From Sphaerulina vaccinii (Eukaryota > Ascomycota > Dothideomycetes > Mycosphaerellales > Mycosphaerellaceae), in NCBI GenBank assembly GCA_022570795.1, contig JAKUDP010000019.1:1-64000 (forward strand): a stretch of 64,000 nt of DNA, read 5' to 3'. The notes beneath the pieces were generated by a model. It ran no database searches. It was not told where the DNA came from and was given only the letters and a program-made list of their open reading frames with translations. The stretch's first letter is position 1. Every line of letters starts with the position of its first letter. A program made the translations under genes and the position numbers. Below are positions 1 to 10,530 of this stretch, one piece after another.

Positions 1-146
1 AACCCTAACCCTAACCCTAACCCTAACCCTAACCCTAACCCTAACCCTAACCCTAACCCTAACCCTAACCCTAACCCTAACCCTAACCCTAACCCTAACC
101 CTAACCCTAACCCTAACCCTAACCCTAACCCTAACCCTAACCCTAA
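1..146. repeat. Telomere, CCCTAA repeats
   Basis: About 24 perfect AACCCT units run without interruption from the first base to 146. The C-rich strand reads 5'->3' at the left edge, which is the correct orientation for a left chromosome end. TTAGGG-type telomeres are standard in filamentous ascomycetes. The array ends abruptly in unique sequence. A short opposite-orientation echo (AGGGTTAG) sits about 25 bp further in. Confidence 0.99.
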
Positions 147-2434
147 GCGAATACTCCCACGCCAAAGCTCTCAGGGTTAGCAATTGCAACTTCGGAATAC
201 TTCGACAGGATATATGGAGGGGGTCGCTGTCCGCGAAAGCCTCACATGAGGAAATGCGGAACACTTCATACCTACTCGTCTTGCCTGGCTGTCTCCGCAA
301 CTGATATACGGCCACGGCTTCCTGAATGGTGATATAACTTACAAGAATTGTGAACTGCAGGTGACAAGCTGGAACACGAGAGGATATTTGGGAACAGAAT
401 GGGGGATCTTTTATGGACCAGACCCTTCCCAACCGACTCTGGCCATAAGCCACTCGTACCATCGATTTCAGCTTCTACACACTGCTGAAACTCGCTCACT
501 ACAGGTAGTCGTTGGCAGATGAACAGCTCAAGCTTGAACATGACGAAGTTCCGAGAATCGGTGTGGTGGTGACCATGCGCAAGCTGTTGTATCGGGAAGC
601 CTGGATAGATGTATAGAGCATGCAGCAGCTCGCAGTGAGGTCGATGCTTCTTCAATATTGCACGCCACATGCGGAGGAGCTAGAATCCTTTCCTGATGTC
701 AGACTCATGTACTGGACATTGATGGACACGAAGGGGTCAATGGAGCAAGAAGAGGGCCATCGATTGGGCTCTGGTCAGCACGCGATACTCGCTCGCCAGT
801 AAGTTATACGGCAAGAGCATATTCTCACTGCTTGAACCTCGTGTATCAGAACGCTTTCAACACTGTACAGCATGGCTGAGCTTGGATATATGTTAGAAGC
901 TGGTCCGAGACCTGTTGTTGTGTGAGGATAAGTTGGTAGCTACGACCGCACCCTGCCAACCTGTATCGGGACGTGAGGACGTAAGATACATCGCGACATT
1001 ACAAGCATTCGTGAACTGTGCACCGAAATAAGACTGGCTACATCGCACATCAACGCAACAACGCTCTCAATCTCTACTCACTCCTGCGACACCAGAAGCA
1101 CGTCAGAGTAGACTCGGCTTTGCCATCAATGCACACAACGTCAAGGCATGTCTTGCATATTAAGACGAGGTGCTCAACCTTGACGGAACTTAATCTTCCC
1201 TGCATTCGCCATGCCTCTCGACCTCGTCGAAAGGAACACGATCTCTTAGGACATATAGATCGGAGGATATCCCTAATACAGCTATGGCAATCCCAGTGAG
1301 CAAAGTATGGCGGCATCTGGCGCACTTGCAAGGATTCTAGAAGTTCCAATAAGAATGACATACTTGCAATGAGGATGAAGGAGTACATGCTGGACATGCA
1401 AACATGCAGCATATCTCACAGCGCCTCGGATGTATCAACCCTCTTACACTGGTCACAGCTCACGAAAGGGAAGTTCTAGCAAGAATCATATGTTGAGGAT
1501 TGGTCAGTCAATGTGTTTCTTAGCAGAAATTTGTCAACGAATTTCGCCACTGCACTGTGAGTCCCCTGATGCAACATATGTTGCCCGGCTGCTTTCGAAT
1601 TGGGCGTCTCTGCCATGCGGACATACCGCCAGTCAGACAGGAAGCTACCAGCGACATCAAAGCGAACTCCTGATGGCGTTTTTTGAATTGATATCTCGAA
1701 ATTCTCATGTGGTCTAAGTGGACTCGACGGCCAAGATGTTGCCAGCTATAACTATTGCTATAAATCAACCCACGCAATAATATAGTTGCAGCACTGGATA
1801 TTAGCAAGAAGCCCCGCTTTACTCGACTCGATAACACATTCTTACCTCTACAAACGAGTAGTCCTTATATTATCATTCCCGCGATGCTACTAGAAATTGC
1901 ATAGCCTTGCTTTGCTACGTTGAAACTTTGGTTCAACAAGATGACTCGCCCTGTCAACAACTTAGTAAGAAGCCAGCCGACGATCCAGGTCATCTTACTT
2001 GGCTGGAAATAGTATCCCAGCAACTCCGCATTACTGAGCGGCTTTGACAACTATATCCCGCCTAGCTATACCTTCGCTATAGATATACCCTATAATATTT
2101 TCGCAAATAAGCTCGTACGAGGGTCGGACGAGTTTGTAACTATGCACTAGCATATATGCACAACCTCCCATTCTGTAAACCCGTATAGACCAGCCTTGGA
2201 AATTGCAATCTTGATTTCTCCCTTTTTATCAAGCCGAGCTGGAACCTGCCCGTCTAGATCGAACGGTCCTACTAGCTCGATGTGACTACTATACTATTGC
2301 CATCACTTATCAACACAAGCTAGGGTTGTAGTAGTAACAACCGCTTCTCTATTTGGCCTCTTGAAGCAGCCACGATTTGGGGACCATATGCGATAATCAC
2401 GCTGCCTCACTCATCAATCAACCGATCGATCAAC
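147..2434. other. Subtelomeric sequence without a supportable gene
   Basis: Only short open frames occur here, none with a convincing start, domain or composition. The part from about 1.7 to 2.2 kb looks AT-richer than its surroundings. No telomere-linked RecQ-type helicase, a frequent fungal chromosome-end gene, is visible. Confidence 0.6.
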
Positions 2435-2610
2435 GGCCCAGTGGTGTAGTGGTAGCACTGTTCATTGGTGTTGTCAAATAGTGAGATCTCGATAGCGCTC
2501 AGAAATCCTGAACTTGGCTCAGAGAAGTAGACACATTGGCTGCGATCACGTACATGGCGATAGTTCTTGCTGCTCCAGTGTACCTCTTATCGTACCTTAT
2601 TGTTTTGCTC
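2435..2610 (+). ncRNA. tRNA-like Pol III-type unit, subtelomeric copy 1
   Basis: An A-box-like GTGGTGTAGTGG starts at 2441. About 120 nt later comes GGCGATAGTTCTTGCT (2556-2571), and a second similar ATTGTTTTGCTC ends near 2610. The following unit repeats this layout 233 bp downstream, including ATTGGTGTTGTCA and a TAGCnnTCAG...CTGAA block, so the two are tandem homologues. No full cloverleaf is claimed. This is a diverged member of the family arrayed at 39.6-40.7 kb. Confidence 0.4.
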
Positions 2611-2670
2611 GGTAGAGGTCTCAGGATTGAAGGTTCATAGATTATCGAAATCTAGCTATATCAACAGTCG

Positions 2671-2819
2671 TCCATGGTGTAGCGGTCGAGGCATACATCG
2701 CCGAGCAATTGGTGTTGTCACAGTCGAATAGAAATAGCATTCAGCCATTCTGAAGCAATAGTCTTCTGCGGCCTGCACTGCAGCCAAAGCGATAGTTTTG
2801 CTTCGATGAGGTACTTTTT
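2671..2819 (+). ncRNA. tRNA-like Pol III-type unit, subtelomeric copy 2
   Basis: ATGGTGTAGCGG starts at 2674, 233 bp after its counterpart. The preceding CAACAGTCGTCC matches the flank of units in the distant 39.6-kb array (for example CAACCAGTCGTCC before unit 5). GCGATAGTTTTGCT lies near 2790-2803 and TTTTT at 2815-2819 would end a Pol III transcript of about 149 nt. Shared flank, motif, T-run distance and period tie it to the array. Confidence 0.42.
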
Positions 2820-4061
2820 GCTACATAATGTAAACAGATACATTTACACAGAACGCCATGAAAATTCTCCCCTTTAGTCCTCTTGACTCATAGTAAGAAG
2901 CATGCGATCACCAGGATTCGATTCCTTACTAGATCACTTCAATTTTGCTCTTTTTGAGCATTTTTTGCTATTTTCGCTGGCTACGATTGGGGCACTTCTT
3001 TCTGCAAGTTGGCGTGAATCTGAACCCCTACATGATTAGTCAACTAAGAAGGCGAGAAATGCTGATAATACTGCGAGGTTGGAGAGAGGCGAAGATGATT
3101 ACTATCGCATTGTACTGTACGGTAATTGACGTCGGAAGTATTTCAAGCGGACTTGATTCGCTAGGATGCTGTGCAAGCTGTGGTCACTTTGTACTGCTTG
3201 GGGTCAACCTTGGAAGTCTCCTAGGTGGATTAGGTAAAGTGCCGTGCAAATGCGATCACTTCGTACTGCTCTAGGTCTGACTTCGTAAGTCTTCTAGGGC
3301 GGACAAGCTAATACTGTTAAGGATTTCTGCTATGCCATCCTCAATTTGCAGCAATTCTAGGCCTTCTGTATAGTAGATTCGAGCCTTTTGGACATGCCCC
3401 GACGTGGCATAGCTAGTGCGCAAGCATAGACGCAGCAGGGTAGCAGCCTGTGATCTTGATTAGTCGCGCCTACTGCAGTTATTAGAGACTTCGATCAGCG
3501 TTTGAGGTCAGGAATCCATTGGATCAACCGGGCAAAGCACACGGCAATATTCGACCAGATTGCAACATTTCTTACTAAATTCATTAGCCATTGCGTCAGC
3601 TCAACGAGTTCAGCCATTCGCATCGAGGGCTGGCAGACAACAGACCATCAACCAAGAAGCACTGCCGTATCGAACAGGATCCGGAGTAAGATAGATGGCG
3701 AAGCTTGAGTAGCTGTACTTCACTGGACTCATTACCGGAGACAAGTAGACACAGGCCTGCCTCCAAGAGAGTTCAAGTCTCAAAATAGTCGCCTTCAGTG
3801 CTGGCGGTTTTGCCTGATCATCCTCGTTCTCGCTCCTTACTCGGCTTATAGTACTAGGGCCTCGCTTTTCGCACGTCGATACGGATAGCCTCTCGCCACA
3901 GATTCTGACCAGTCTGCCTACTACAGCCCATTTCAGCAGACAAAATGCCAATTCCAGAAGTGGTTAAAGTAGTGTTATTCCCTGTTTGTGTCGAACGAGG
4001 TCGGGGTTCAAAAGCCAGAATTCTGTTTTGTTGCAGAACCGATGTATCCAAAGCAAAAAAC
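2820..4061. other. Gene-free subtelomere with a short tandem duplication
   Basis: No supportable gene. At 3168-3300 a segment of about 74 bp is present twice in direct order. The copies share TCACTT(T/C)GTACTGCT and AAGTCT(C/T)CTAGG and are otherwise diverged. Confidence 0.55.
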
Positions 4062-4092
4062 AAAAAAGACGTTGAAATTGTCAAAAGTTTTG

Positions 4093-4235
4093 TGGCGCTT
4101 CTGCGAATCGAACGCAAGTCTCTCTGTAGCATCCTCACCGCACAAGTGCGGATAAAACCGGATGTTTCGTGTCGAGGGACATCTGGTCCCTCCGTCCTCT
4201 AGACCAGAGCGTACTAACCACTATACCAAGGCGCC
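4093..4235 (-). tRNA. Intron-containing tRNA-like gene, anticodon CTA, or tRNA pseudogene
   Basis: On the minus strand GGCGCCT (4235-4229) pairs with AAGCGCC (4100-4094) except for one C-A mismatch. D stem GTAT/GTAC, anticodon stem CTCTG/CAGAG (5 perfect pairs) and T arm TTGCG-TTCGATT-CGCAG all form. Between loop positions 37 and 38 lies a 71-nt insert, the canonical site for tRNA introns. T33 is present and positions 34-36 read CTA, which would decode UAG. A box (TGGTATAGTGG) and B box (GCGTTCGATTCGC) are good, and TTTTTT follows at 4067-4062. Against function: G at position 32, G at 37, the acceptor mismatch and no clear anticodon-intron pair. It may be a founder or relic of the tRNA-like repeat family. 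Confidence 0.35.
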
Positions 4236-4328
4236 TGTCTGAAATGTCGGCATTTCTACGCATATTTGAAGGACCATTGCTAGTTACGAACCAAAAGCGG
4301 CAGAACAGCAATAGTACATCACTCAAAT

Positions 4329-4352
4329 GGCACTTCTGTGAGTCGAACACAG
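4329..4352 (-). repeat. 3' half of a second tRNA-like unit
   Basis: A perfect T arm (CTGTG-TTCGACT-CACAG) is followed by AAGTGCC. It sits 235 bp from the T loop of the intron-containing tRNA-like gene beside it and has the same orientation. No matching 5' acceptor or A box was found upstream, so it is a remnant. The spacing equals the unit length of the same family elsewhere in the window. Confidence 0.45.
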
Positions 4353-7094
4353 GTCTCATACCATTATCAGCTATCTAGCAGTTGTTCGGTTGTGAATGTG
4401 ATCTCACTACACTACTGAACCGTTGATGAATGAGGCAGCCTAGTGCTTGTATATAGAGTGTCATTCTCCAGTAGTATGAACAGGTTCGAGTTAACAGACT
4501 GGCGGCAAAGCATGATGCTCTTTGCACCTCAAGACCGAGGACGCTGAGCCTATTGACGCATCCTTCTTACTTGTAAAGCAATGGCAGCACGAAGAGTGAA
4601 CGTATACTTCTGAATCCAAAGCAATAACGTGGAAGATAAGCACCGAGTAACGAAGAAGTCAAGGACATGCTCGAGATGTCGGCTAAGGGTGAAGTGATGA
4701 GTGCGTTGGGCGGGCGTTGGGCGTTGTTCGAGACTCGGCCTGCATTAAGATGCGCCTTCAAGTGCTGCTGCAGAGGGCCCCAACATGTCCGTTCGCAGTT
4801 GTGATGACCCCTTTCAGGAAAATTTATTGCGATTTAATGATGTCTTCAAGCGCACAAGTTGTTGCTTCTTCTCCAGGCCAAGATGTACTTGTCGAAGATC
4901 ATATGAGCTTGGGCGTAGAATAGCACGAGGGCTGTTGGTCTAGCGGGTGTGCTTTCGTCTCTATAGTCGGCTGCATGCATGAATTGCAGAAGACCATCGA
5001 GGCTGTTTTACCTGTATGTTGGGCGGTTCGATACTCCAGTGGAAGCAAGAATCTCTCCATAGAAAACTTCGAAAGCAGAATCGAAAGCTGAAGGCGCGAA
5101 GAAGGCCGCGTACCCGGCAAAGCAGCAGCTGTAGCCCGATCCAGGAAGAAAGTGGAAGCTCTGGCAGAAGAAGTCGGACTACCAAGAGGGTGTAGTACCT
5201 GGCACAGAAGCCGGAGTACCTGCCACAAGACATAGCAAAGAGGTCGTCAGTGCATACTAAGCAGACAGCATCAGAGCGAATAGCGCGTGGCATTGCCATG
5301 AGAACATGTGAACAGCTTTGACGTCTAGCATAGTGCCAAGATTATTGTCGATGGGCGATTGGTTTTGACGGAAAGCAGGTACTTCTGCTTGCCAAGCTGT
5401 AGTTTACTTATGTTCCGGCCGTGGTCGGAAGTTCCAGACATCTCGCTCCTCATTTTGGAAGAAGGAAGGGTACATAGTAAGCAATGCAATCCCTTGTCGA
5501 ATACCAGTGCTGTTGAGGTGGTGCGAAACAGCAGTTGAAAGGCAGACTGTTTCTGAAGTCAGACTGCTATCGCTTGAGGAGCCGGGAACGTGGCAACTTG
5601 TGATCATAAGTGCCAGAGCTGGTCCTCTTTGAGACAGGTATCAGCCTAGAGGTTTGCGGCTTTCCTCTTCTGTGCCAGAAGATGTAGCGAACGAACTGAT
5701 GCGTATCGCCAAACAAGCGAAGCTGACTTATCACTGCCGCCCAACGCTGATCGTTACAGTTATGCAGATCCTGGATTCCCTCTCTCTAAGCTGTGTGATT
5801 GTAGAACAGAGAGATTCATTGTGCGAGAGAACACAGAAAGATAGGGACCGGCTTGAGTACCTCCAGAGCTCCCATGCTCGGCGATGTATGCTGGACGAGG
5901 TGATCTCGAGTAGTACAGGCTATGCCTGTCTTCCAGCTCTTCACTGTACTCGGGAAACGATCAGTGAAGGTTTCTGCTTGTCTTGAGCTCCCAGAACCCT
6001 TAGTCGCTGTGGGGCAAGTCAGGAGTACTATTTCTGCAAGCAAATTGGAAGAAATCCTCCGAACAATATTCAGCGGCAATATCTGTGCTCACGTACGGTG
6101 GCTCGCCATGTTCGGTGCAATGACTGTCATCAGCTCCGACTTAGATGCTGGACTTGCTAGGAGCTGACCTGATCATCGTGACAAGGAGGGACAATCACCA
6201 ATGGAGTTGTCCCATCGATGGTATTGCTACGCTGCTTAGGACACGACTACTCATCGTCCAGGCCTACTCTGGACTGAGCGAGCTTGCAATAGTCGTGTCA
6301 ATCTGCCCAAGGTAATGCCCAGTACGTCGTACCTAGAGGCAAGTTTGTCGAAAGGCTTCTGGCTTGATGACCTCGGATAAAGGCTATAGGCGGCAAGACA
6401 CCTTGACAGAATGCTGGTATCATGGACCGTAACATTGTACTTTGAAGTTCTTCGAATGGCCAAATATGAGCTGTTCGAAGCAGAAACGTGAATGGTGATA
6501 TGGCCGTATGCAAGTGCATTGTAGTCCGCTCCGGTTCGCTTTTGAAGCCTGTGACCTTGCCGGCAACGGTGTGCTCCGAGGACTTTGAAGTGCTTGTGGA
6601 TCCCAAACTTTCAAGTTGCACCGCATGAACACATGGTCATCTCAATTATCGTCGATGAAGACCACCGTGAAGGTCACGTTGTTCAACGCTGTCAGAGCTC
6701 GGACATCGTCTCTCCATCGATGACTAAGTTGATCGATGGGCGTTCCAGCTTCACTGCTGGATTGATGTCCCTGTAGTTGAAGAAAAAAAAAGAAGAAAAT
6801 CACGTAGCCAGAACGATGTTTCTTCGACTATGCATCACCCTCGACCGAGCGGTCCCGGCGCCAGTATCTTTCTCCATCAACGCATTCCGTTTGACTGCTG
6901 TCTCAGCCCACGACTGGACTCTAGAGCAACGGATGCGGACGCTCACACTGCCGGCCAGTCCGTATCTCGCCGAGTCTGCAAAGAGTGTACAGTCCAGAAG
7001 AGAATGCTACAGGCAAACAGCATGCACCGGAAGCTTTTGCATTGTCTATCATTTGGACTCCACGCTTCTGCACGCCTTCAGCCGGGCCATGGAC
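4353..7094. other. Gene-free subtelomere
   Basis: No supportable gene. At about 5090-5180 (+) one frame reads like a protein fragment (RSRKKVEALAEEVGLPRG) but is closed by stops and frame breaks on both sides. It may be a relic and is too short to name. Confidence 0.5.
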
Positions 7095-8480
7095 TCACTG
7101 ACGCTTCTCACTCCACTGCATTGCCTCATCGTCAAGCTCCAGATCGAGCTCAGCCTGGATGACAGCATGAGCAAACATGTCCTTGCTGTAGACAGTGTGA
7201 CCATGACGGTCCATGAGCGCCTCAGCATCGTCGTCTGCTGGGCCATTGTTACCGAAGAGAAATCAGGTCGAGCTCAGCCTGGATGAAAGCAGAGGAACCA
7301 TGGTCTGATGGTAGACAGCGTGGCCATAACGACTCATGAGCGCCTCGGCATCGTCGTCTGCTGGGTCATCGTCACCAAAGAAAATCCAGATCAAGCTCAG
7401 CCTGGATGATAGCTCTTGCTGTGAACACAGCGACCATAACGATTCATGAGCGCCTCGGCGTCGTCGTCTGCTGGGCCCTTGTTGCCGAAAAAGTTCGTCG
7501 AGTCCCCATGGTTCTTCTGTTTCAGTACACGTGGTTGTCATGGAGGTCCAACCCTGACCCAGACCTTCTCAGCGCTCGCATCGGCCGCAAGAGTCTGCCG
7601 TTCGGGCCAGTCTGTAGGCCAGATCTGCGAGGCGTTCACTGCCAGGACTCGTAGTCAGCTGAGAAGATTGTGCGTCGAAGGCTTTCGTGCTTCGGCCTGG
7701 CGAGGCTTGAATCCTGCAGCTCTCCTTCATCGCGAGATCCGTGGTCCATGCGCCTCCAGTCCTCGACAGAAGACGTTCCTGCCAACACAGTCTTTCAGCC
7801 TTCGATCGCGGGAGGCAGTGAGCTTTGCCTGATCTTCCAGATTCACTCATTCTTCTTGCCTGCTGTGACGTGAACTTTCCTTCCCCAACGAAAGTCCTGA
7901 TCCAGGAGTCCCTATGCCACTCAGTGTCGGGAAGATGGAAGACGGCGAACGAGTTGGCCCATGAGTCAGCATCCTGCTGCATGTCTGCATGGATACTGTC
8001 ATCTTCATGCTTACAGCTGCTTGGCGTGAGAAGTGGAAGTTGTCCCGCTGCGGACTCTCACGAATGTACGCAGAACATGAAGTTCAACATTTTGCAGCTC
8101 ACTCTCATTGGTATAGTCTGTGTGCAAGGCAAGTACACATGCTTCCGTTTCTCAGCTGCGAATCGTGGCCATTCTTTGCACTCCCAACTCCAGCAGCGAC
8201 AGCGTCTGTGTTCATTCGTGAGCTCGTGCGCACCACTGTCGATAGGATCATCAGCGCCGAAGAAGATGGCATCGTGCTTCTGCTGCTGAGCGTGGCCATT
8301 CTTTGCACTTCCACACTTGATTCCAGCAGCGCCAGCATCTTTCGCCACTTGCAGGGCTCGCGCATCGTCGACAGGATCATCGGCGCCGAAGAAGATGACA
8401 TCGTACGTTGGCTTCTGAGTGAGACACTTCTTTGTGGTTTAGTACTTGACTGCAGCAGTGCCAGCACCTTCAGGTGTAGG
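7095..8480 (-). pseudogene. Decayed gene for a tandem-repeat protein with FFGxDDP motifs
   Basis: Read on the minus strand, two clusters of direct DNA repeats encode the same peptide theme. At 7.1-7.5 kb three units (offsets 7146, 7270, 7393) give versions of FFGDDDPADDDAEALMSRYG. At 8.16-8.5 kb two full units and a partial one (period 125-127 bp) give FFGADDPVDDARAL and FFGADDPIDSGAHEL, with AKDAGAAGIKCGSAKNGHA between. One unit ends in a plausible C-terminus and stop at 7095-7097. The units are separated by frameshifts and stops, so no intact product remains. The family is not recognised. Protein-like frames continue patchily upstream to about 8.8 kb. Confidence 0.5.
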
Positions 8481-9745
8481 ACTTAGCCCCAGTCTGTCTC
8501 GGAGGTACGTGCAGCACACCCAGTGTAGAAGAGTGTCTTATCCGCGAACAATACGCGCCGAACCCTTTCATCTTCATCTGGGACCATGTCTTTCACGTCC
8601 GGGTATATATGAAGTCGTTAGGATCCTGTAGCTCATTCTCGCTACGAGAGGCTGTGGTCTACCAATCGGAGACCAAGTGCTGTCAAGCTGGGGACCTTGA
8701 TCGAAGAAAGCCGCGATTCATCTCACTGGAGATATCTATGCATCTCAAGAGTACATATCGAGCGCCTTCATCTTCATTTTCATCTTCATCGGAGGCCAGG
8801 CCTTGGACTCTACTACGGGAACCATGAAGGTTGTCCTCGTTGTGAGAGGTTCTACTCCAGGAGTCATCAATGATCGGCTTGCCAGTAACGAGCCTTCGTT
8901 ATGAAATGCAGAAGGAGGCCACTTGTTCTTGCCAAAGGCTTTGAGAAGTCGAGATCGAGGTCGCACGAGAACAGCTCTTCAGCCATTCATCCTGGATCTG
9001 CGTCGTGTGAGATGGCGAAGCGGGTGCATCCTGGGACATAGAATTGACTTTGGAGGTAGGAACATCGAGTCGTCAATGGCAGACGATGGTTGGATGGTTA
9101 AGCATGAGATGACTTGGTCTCGGGCTCCTCTTGTGTCGCAAAGACCAGCTCTTGTGGTTCTGGTCTGACTTCCGGGTGACGCTAGACATGAGTATGGCTC
9201 ATCCCTGCCTCTTATCCGCTCACATGAACTCACTCTGCTTCTCCCATACAGCGATTACGACGAAAGATCCTCCTGATGCCACTCTTGACCTCCGAACATC
9301 AAACGAAGTGACCCATCACCGCGCTCCTGCCAACTTGCGTCGAGCTGGGCCCAGCTGAACAGCCATTCATTCTCGCACTCTGATCACTACCAAATCAGCC
9401 CATGTCTTCTTATTCTTCACGGCCAGGCGAAGGCTGCGACGTTCTCCGCAGCTGCGCTCTTCCGCTTCGCTCTCTGATCATGAAATTTGAGGTTTCGCAA
9501 GACGAGACTTGTCGTGTCGCAAGCGCAGACATTTCTTGAGCAGGTGAGCTTCCCGACGACGCAAGCTTGTTCGCGTGAAGTTGAGAACATTCTTGATCTT
9601 GCTCTTAGCGCCGGAAGCTACCCGTAATGCACAAGTATTCTGTTTCTCCTTTCAAACTTCGACTCTCTATTCACCGAACACACGACACACGAAAGCACAA
9701 ACCCAAGCACAAAGCAAGCACAAAGCCCACCACACGATCACCACC
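8481..9745. other. Intergenic; possible upstream remnants of the decayed repeat gene
   Basis: On the minus strand around 8.64-8.80 kb two adjacent frames look protein-like (SDEDENEDEGARYVLL and DQGPQLDSTWSPIGRPQPLV) but are out of frame with each other. The rest, up to the 9.75-kb gene, shows nothing supportable. Confidence 0.4.
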
Positions 9746-10384
9746 ATGGCATCCACTACCGAACCCGAACAGTGCATTTCGTGTTTCGGTCCGCACCACT
9801 GGCGCATGTGTGAAAGCATGTGCAAGTTGTGCCGCTTCCGCCACCACAGACAACCGTGTCCGCGATGCTTGGAGCTTTTCAACGTCGACGATGTGGCCGA
9901 GGAGAAGAAAGTCTCCGCTCGCTTGGACAAGGAGATCGACCTTGTTCAGGCTCGGCTTAAAGACCGCCGCGCCGACATGGTCGCCACAGGAGTTCTCGCA
10001 CGACAGTACGAGATCGCCTTCGACGACCGCATCGCCGCCGCCGCCGCCCCGGCCTCTGCCTCGACTTCCGCCCCTCAAGAAGGTCCAGTTCTCGCGCTTT
10101 TTGCTGCAAAGTTTCAAGCGCCAAGAAGCTATAGCAAGATCTTTCCAGTCTATAATGGACTGGCGAGCAAGGAGAAGGATGCCTTCAAGGTGGAACTGAA
10201 GACACAGGTCCGGAGGAAGGTGGTCATCGTGGGAGGCGACTTGTACAATGCGGTGAGGAACTACCTGCGGAAGCTGCCTGATGGCTTCACGGAAGTGAGT
10301 CGTGAGGACTTCGAGGAGCAGAGTCGTGCGTACAAGGAGGCGAAGGACGCCAAGAAAGAGGACGTGGATATGGTAACTTCATAA
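9746..10384 (+). CDS. Hypothetical protein with two tandem Cys/His knuckle-like motifs
   Basis: A 212-aa protein. The start is the ATG in a strong context (CACCATGG); the frame is open further upstream but has no better ATG. Near the N-terminus (about residues 10-45) two 13-residue motifs repeat with the same spacing, CISCFGPHHWRMC and CKLCRFRHHRQPC (C-x2-C-x3-HH-x3-C), followed by a CPRC pair. This resembles a CCHC zinc knuckle but with one residue less between His and the last Cys, so metal and nucleic-acid binding are inference. The middle is helical and charged with an Ala/Pro/Ser-rich linker; the C-terminal third is basic and then acidic. A repeat of about 100 bp in its 3' flank is shared with the RS-rich gene at 25.6 kb. 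Function unknown. Confidence 0.7.
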   Translation: MASTTEPEQCISCFGPHHWRMCESMCKLCRFRHHRQPCPRCLELFNVDDVAEEKKVSARLDKEIDLVQARLKDRRADMVATGVLARQYEIAFDDRIAAAAAPASASTSAPQEGPVLALFAAKFQAPRSYSKIFPVYNGLASKEKDAFKVELKTQVRRKVVIVGGDLYNAVRNYLRKLPDGFTEVSREDFEEQSRAYKEAKDAKKEDVDMVTS

Positions 10385-10427
10385 GACACATTTGAAGCAA
10401 GCCATTGACGCGGTGGAGGAGTGCAGT

Positions 10428-10530
10428 ATATAGAGGTACATGCTGGTCAGGTGCCGCCCCGGCGTGGGTCATCGGTCTCTGGCGCGGTTTCATGCAACAC
10501 GCTGGGTATCGGAGACGTTCGTCGATACCA
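10428..10530 (+). repeat. 3'-flank element shared with the 25.4-kb gene, copy 1
   Basis: Begins 44 nt after the stop codon of the zinc-knuckle-like gene. It matches, in inverted orientation, the segment at 25.37-25.49 kb. Shared blocks include ATAGAGGT, CCCGGCGTGGGTCAT, TGCAACA-GCTGGGTA and GAGACGTTCG. Both copies lie downstream of a gene in the sense orientation, so both are probably in 3' UTRs. Confidence 0.6.

Noticed and set aside
5090..5180. Protein-like plus-strand fragment RSRKKVEALAEEVGLPRG
   Set aside because: Too short and flanked by stops and frame breaks; it could not be assigned to any transposase or other family.
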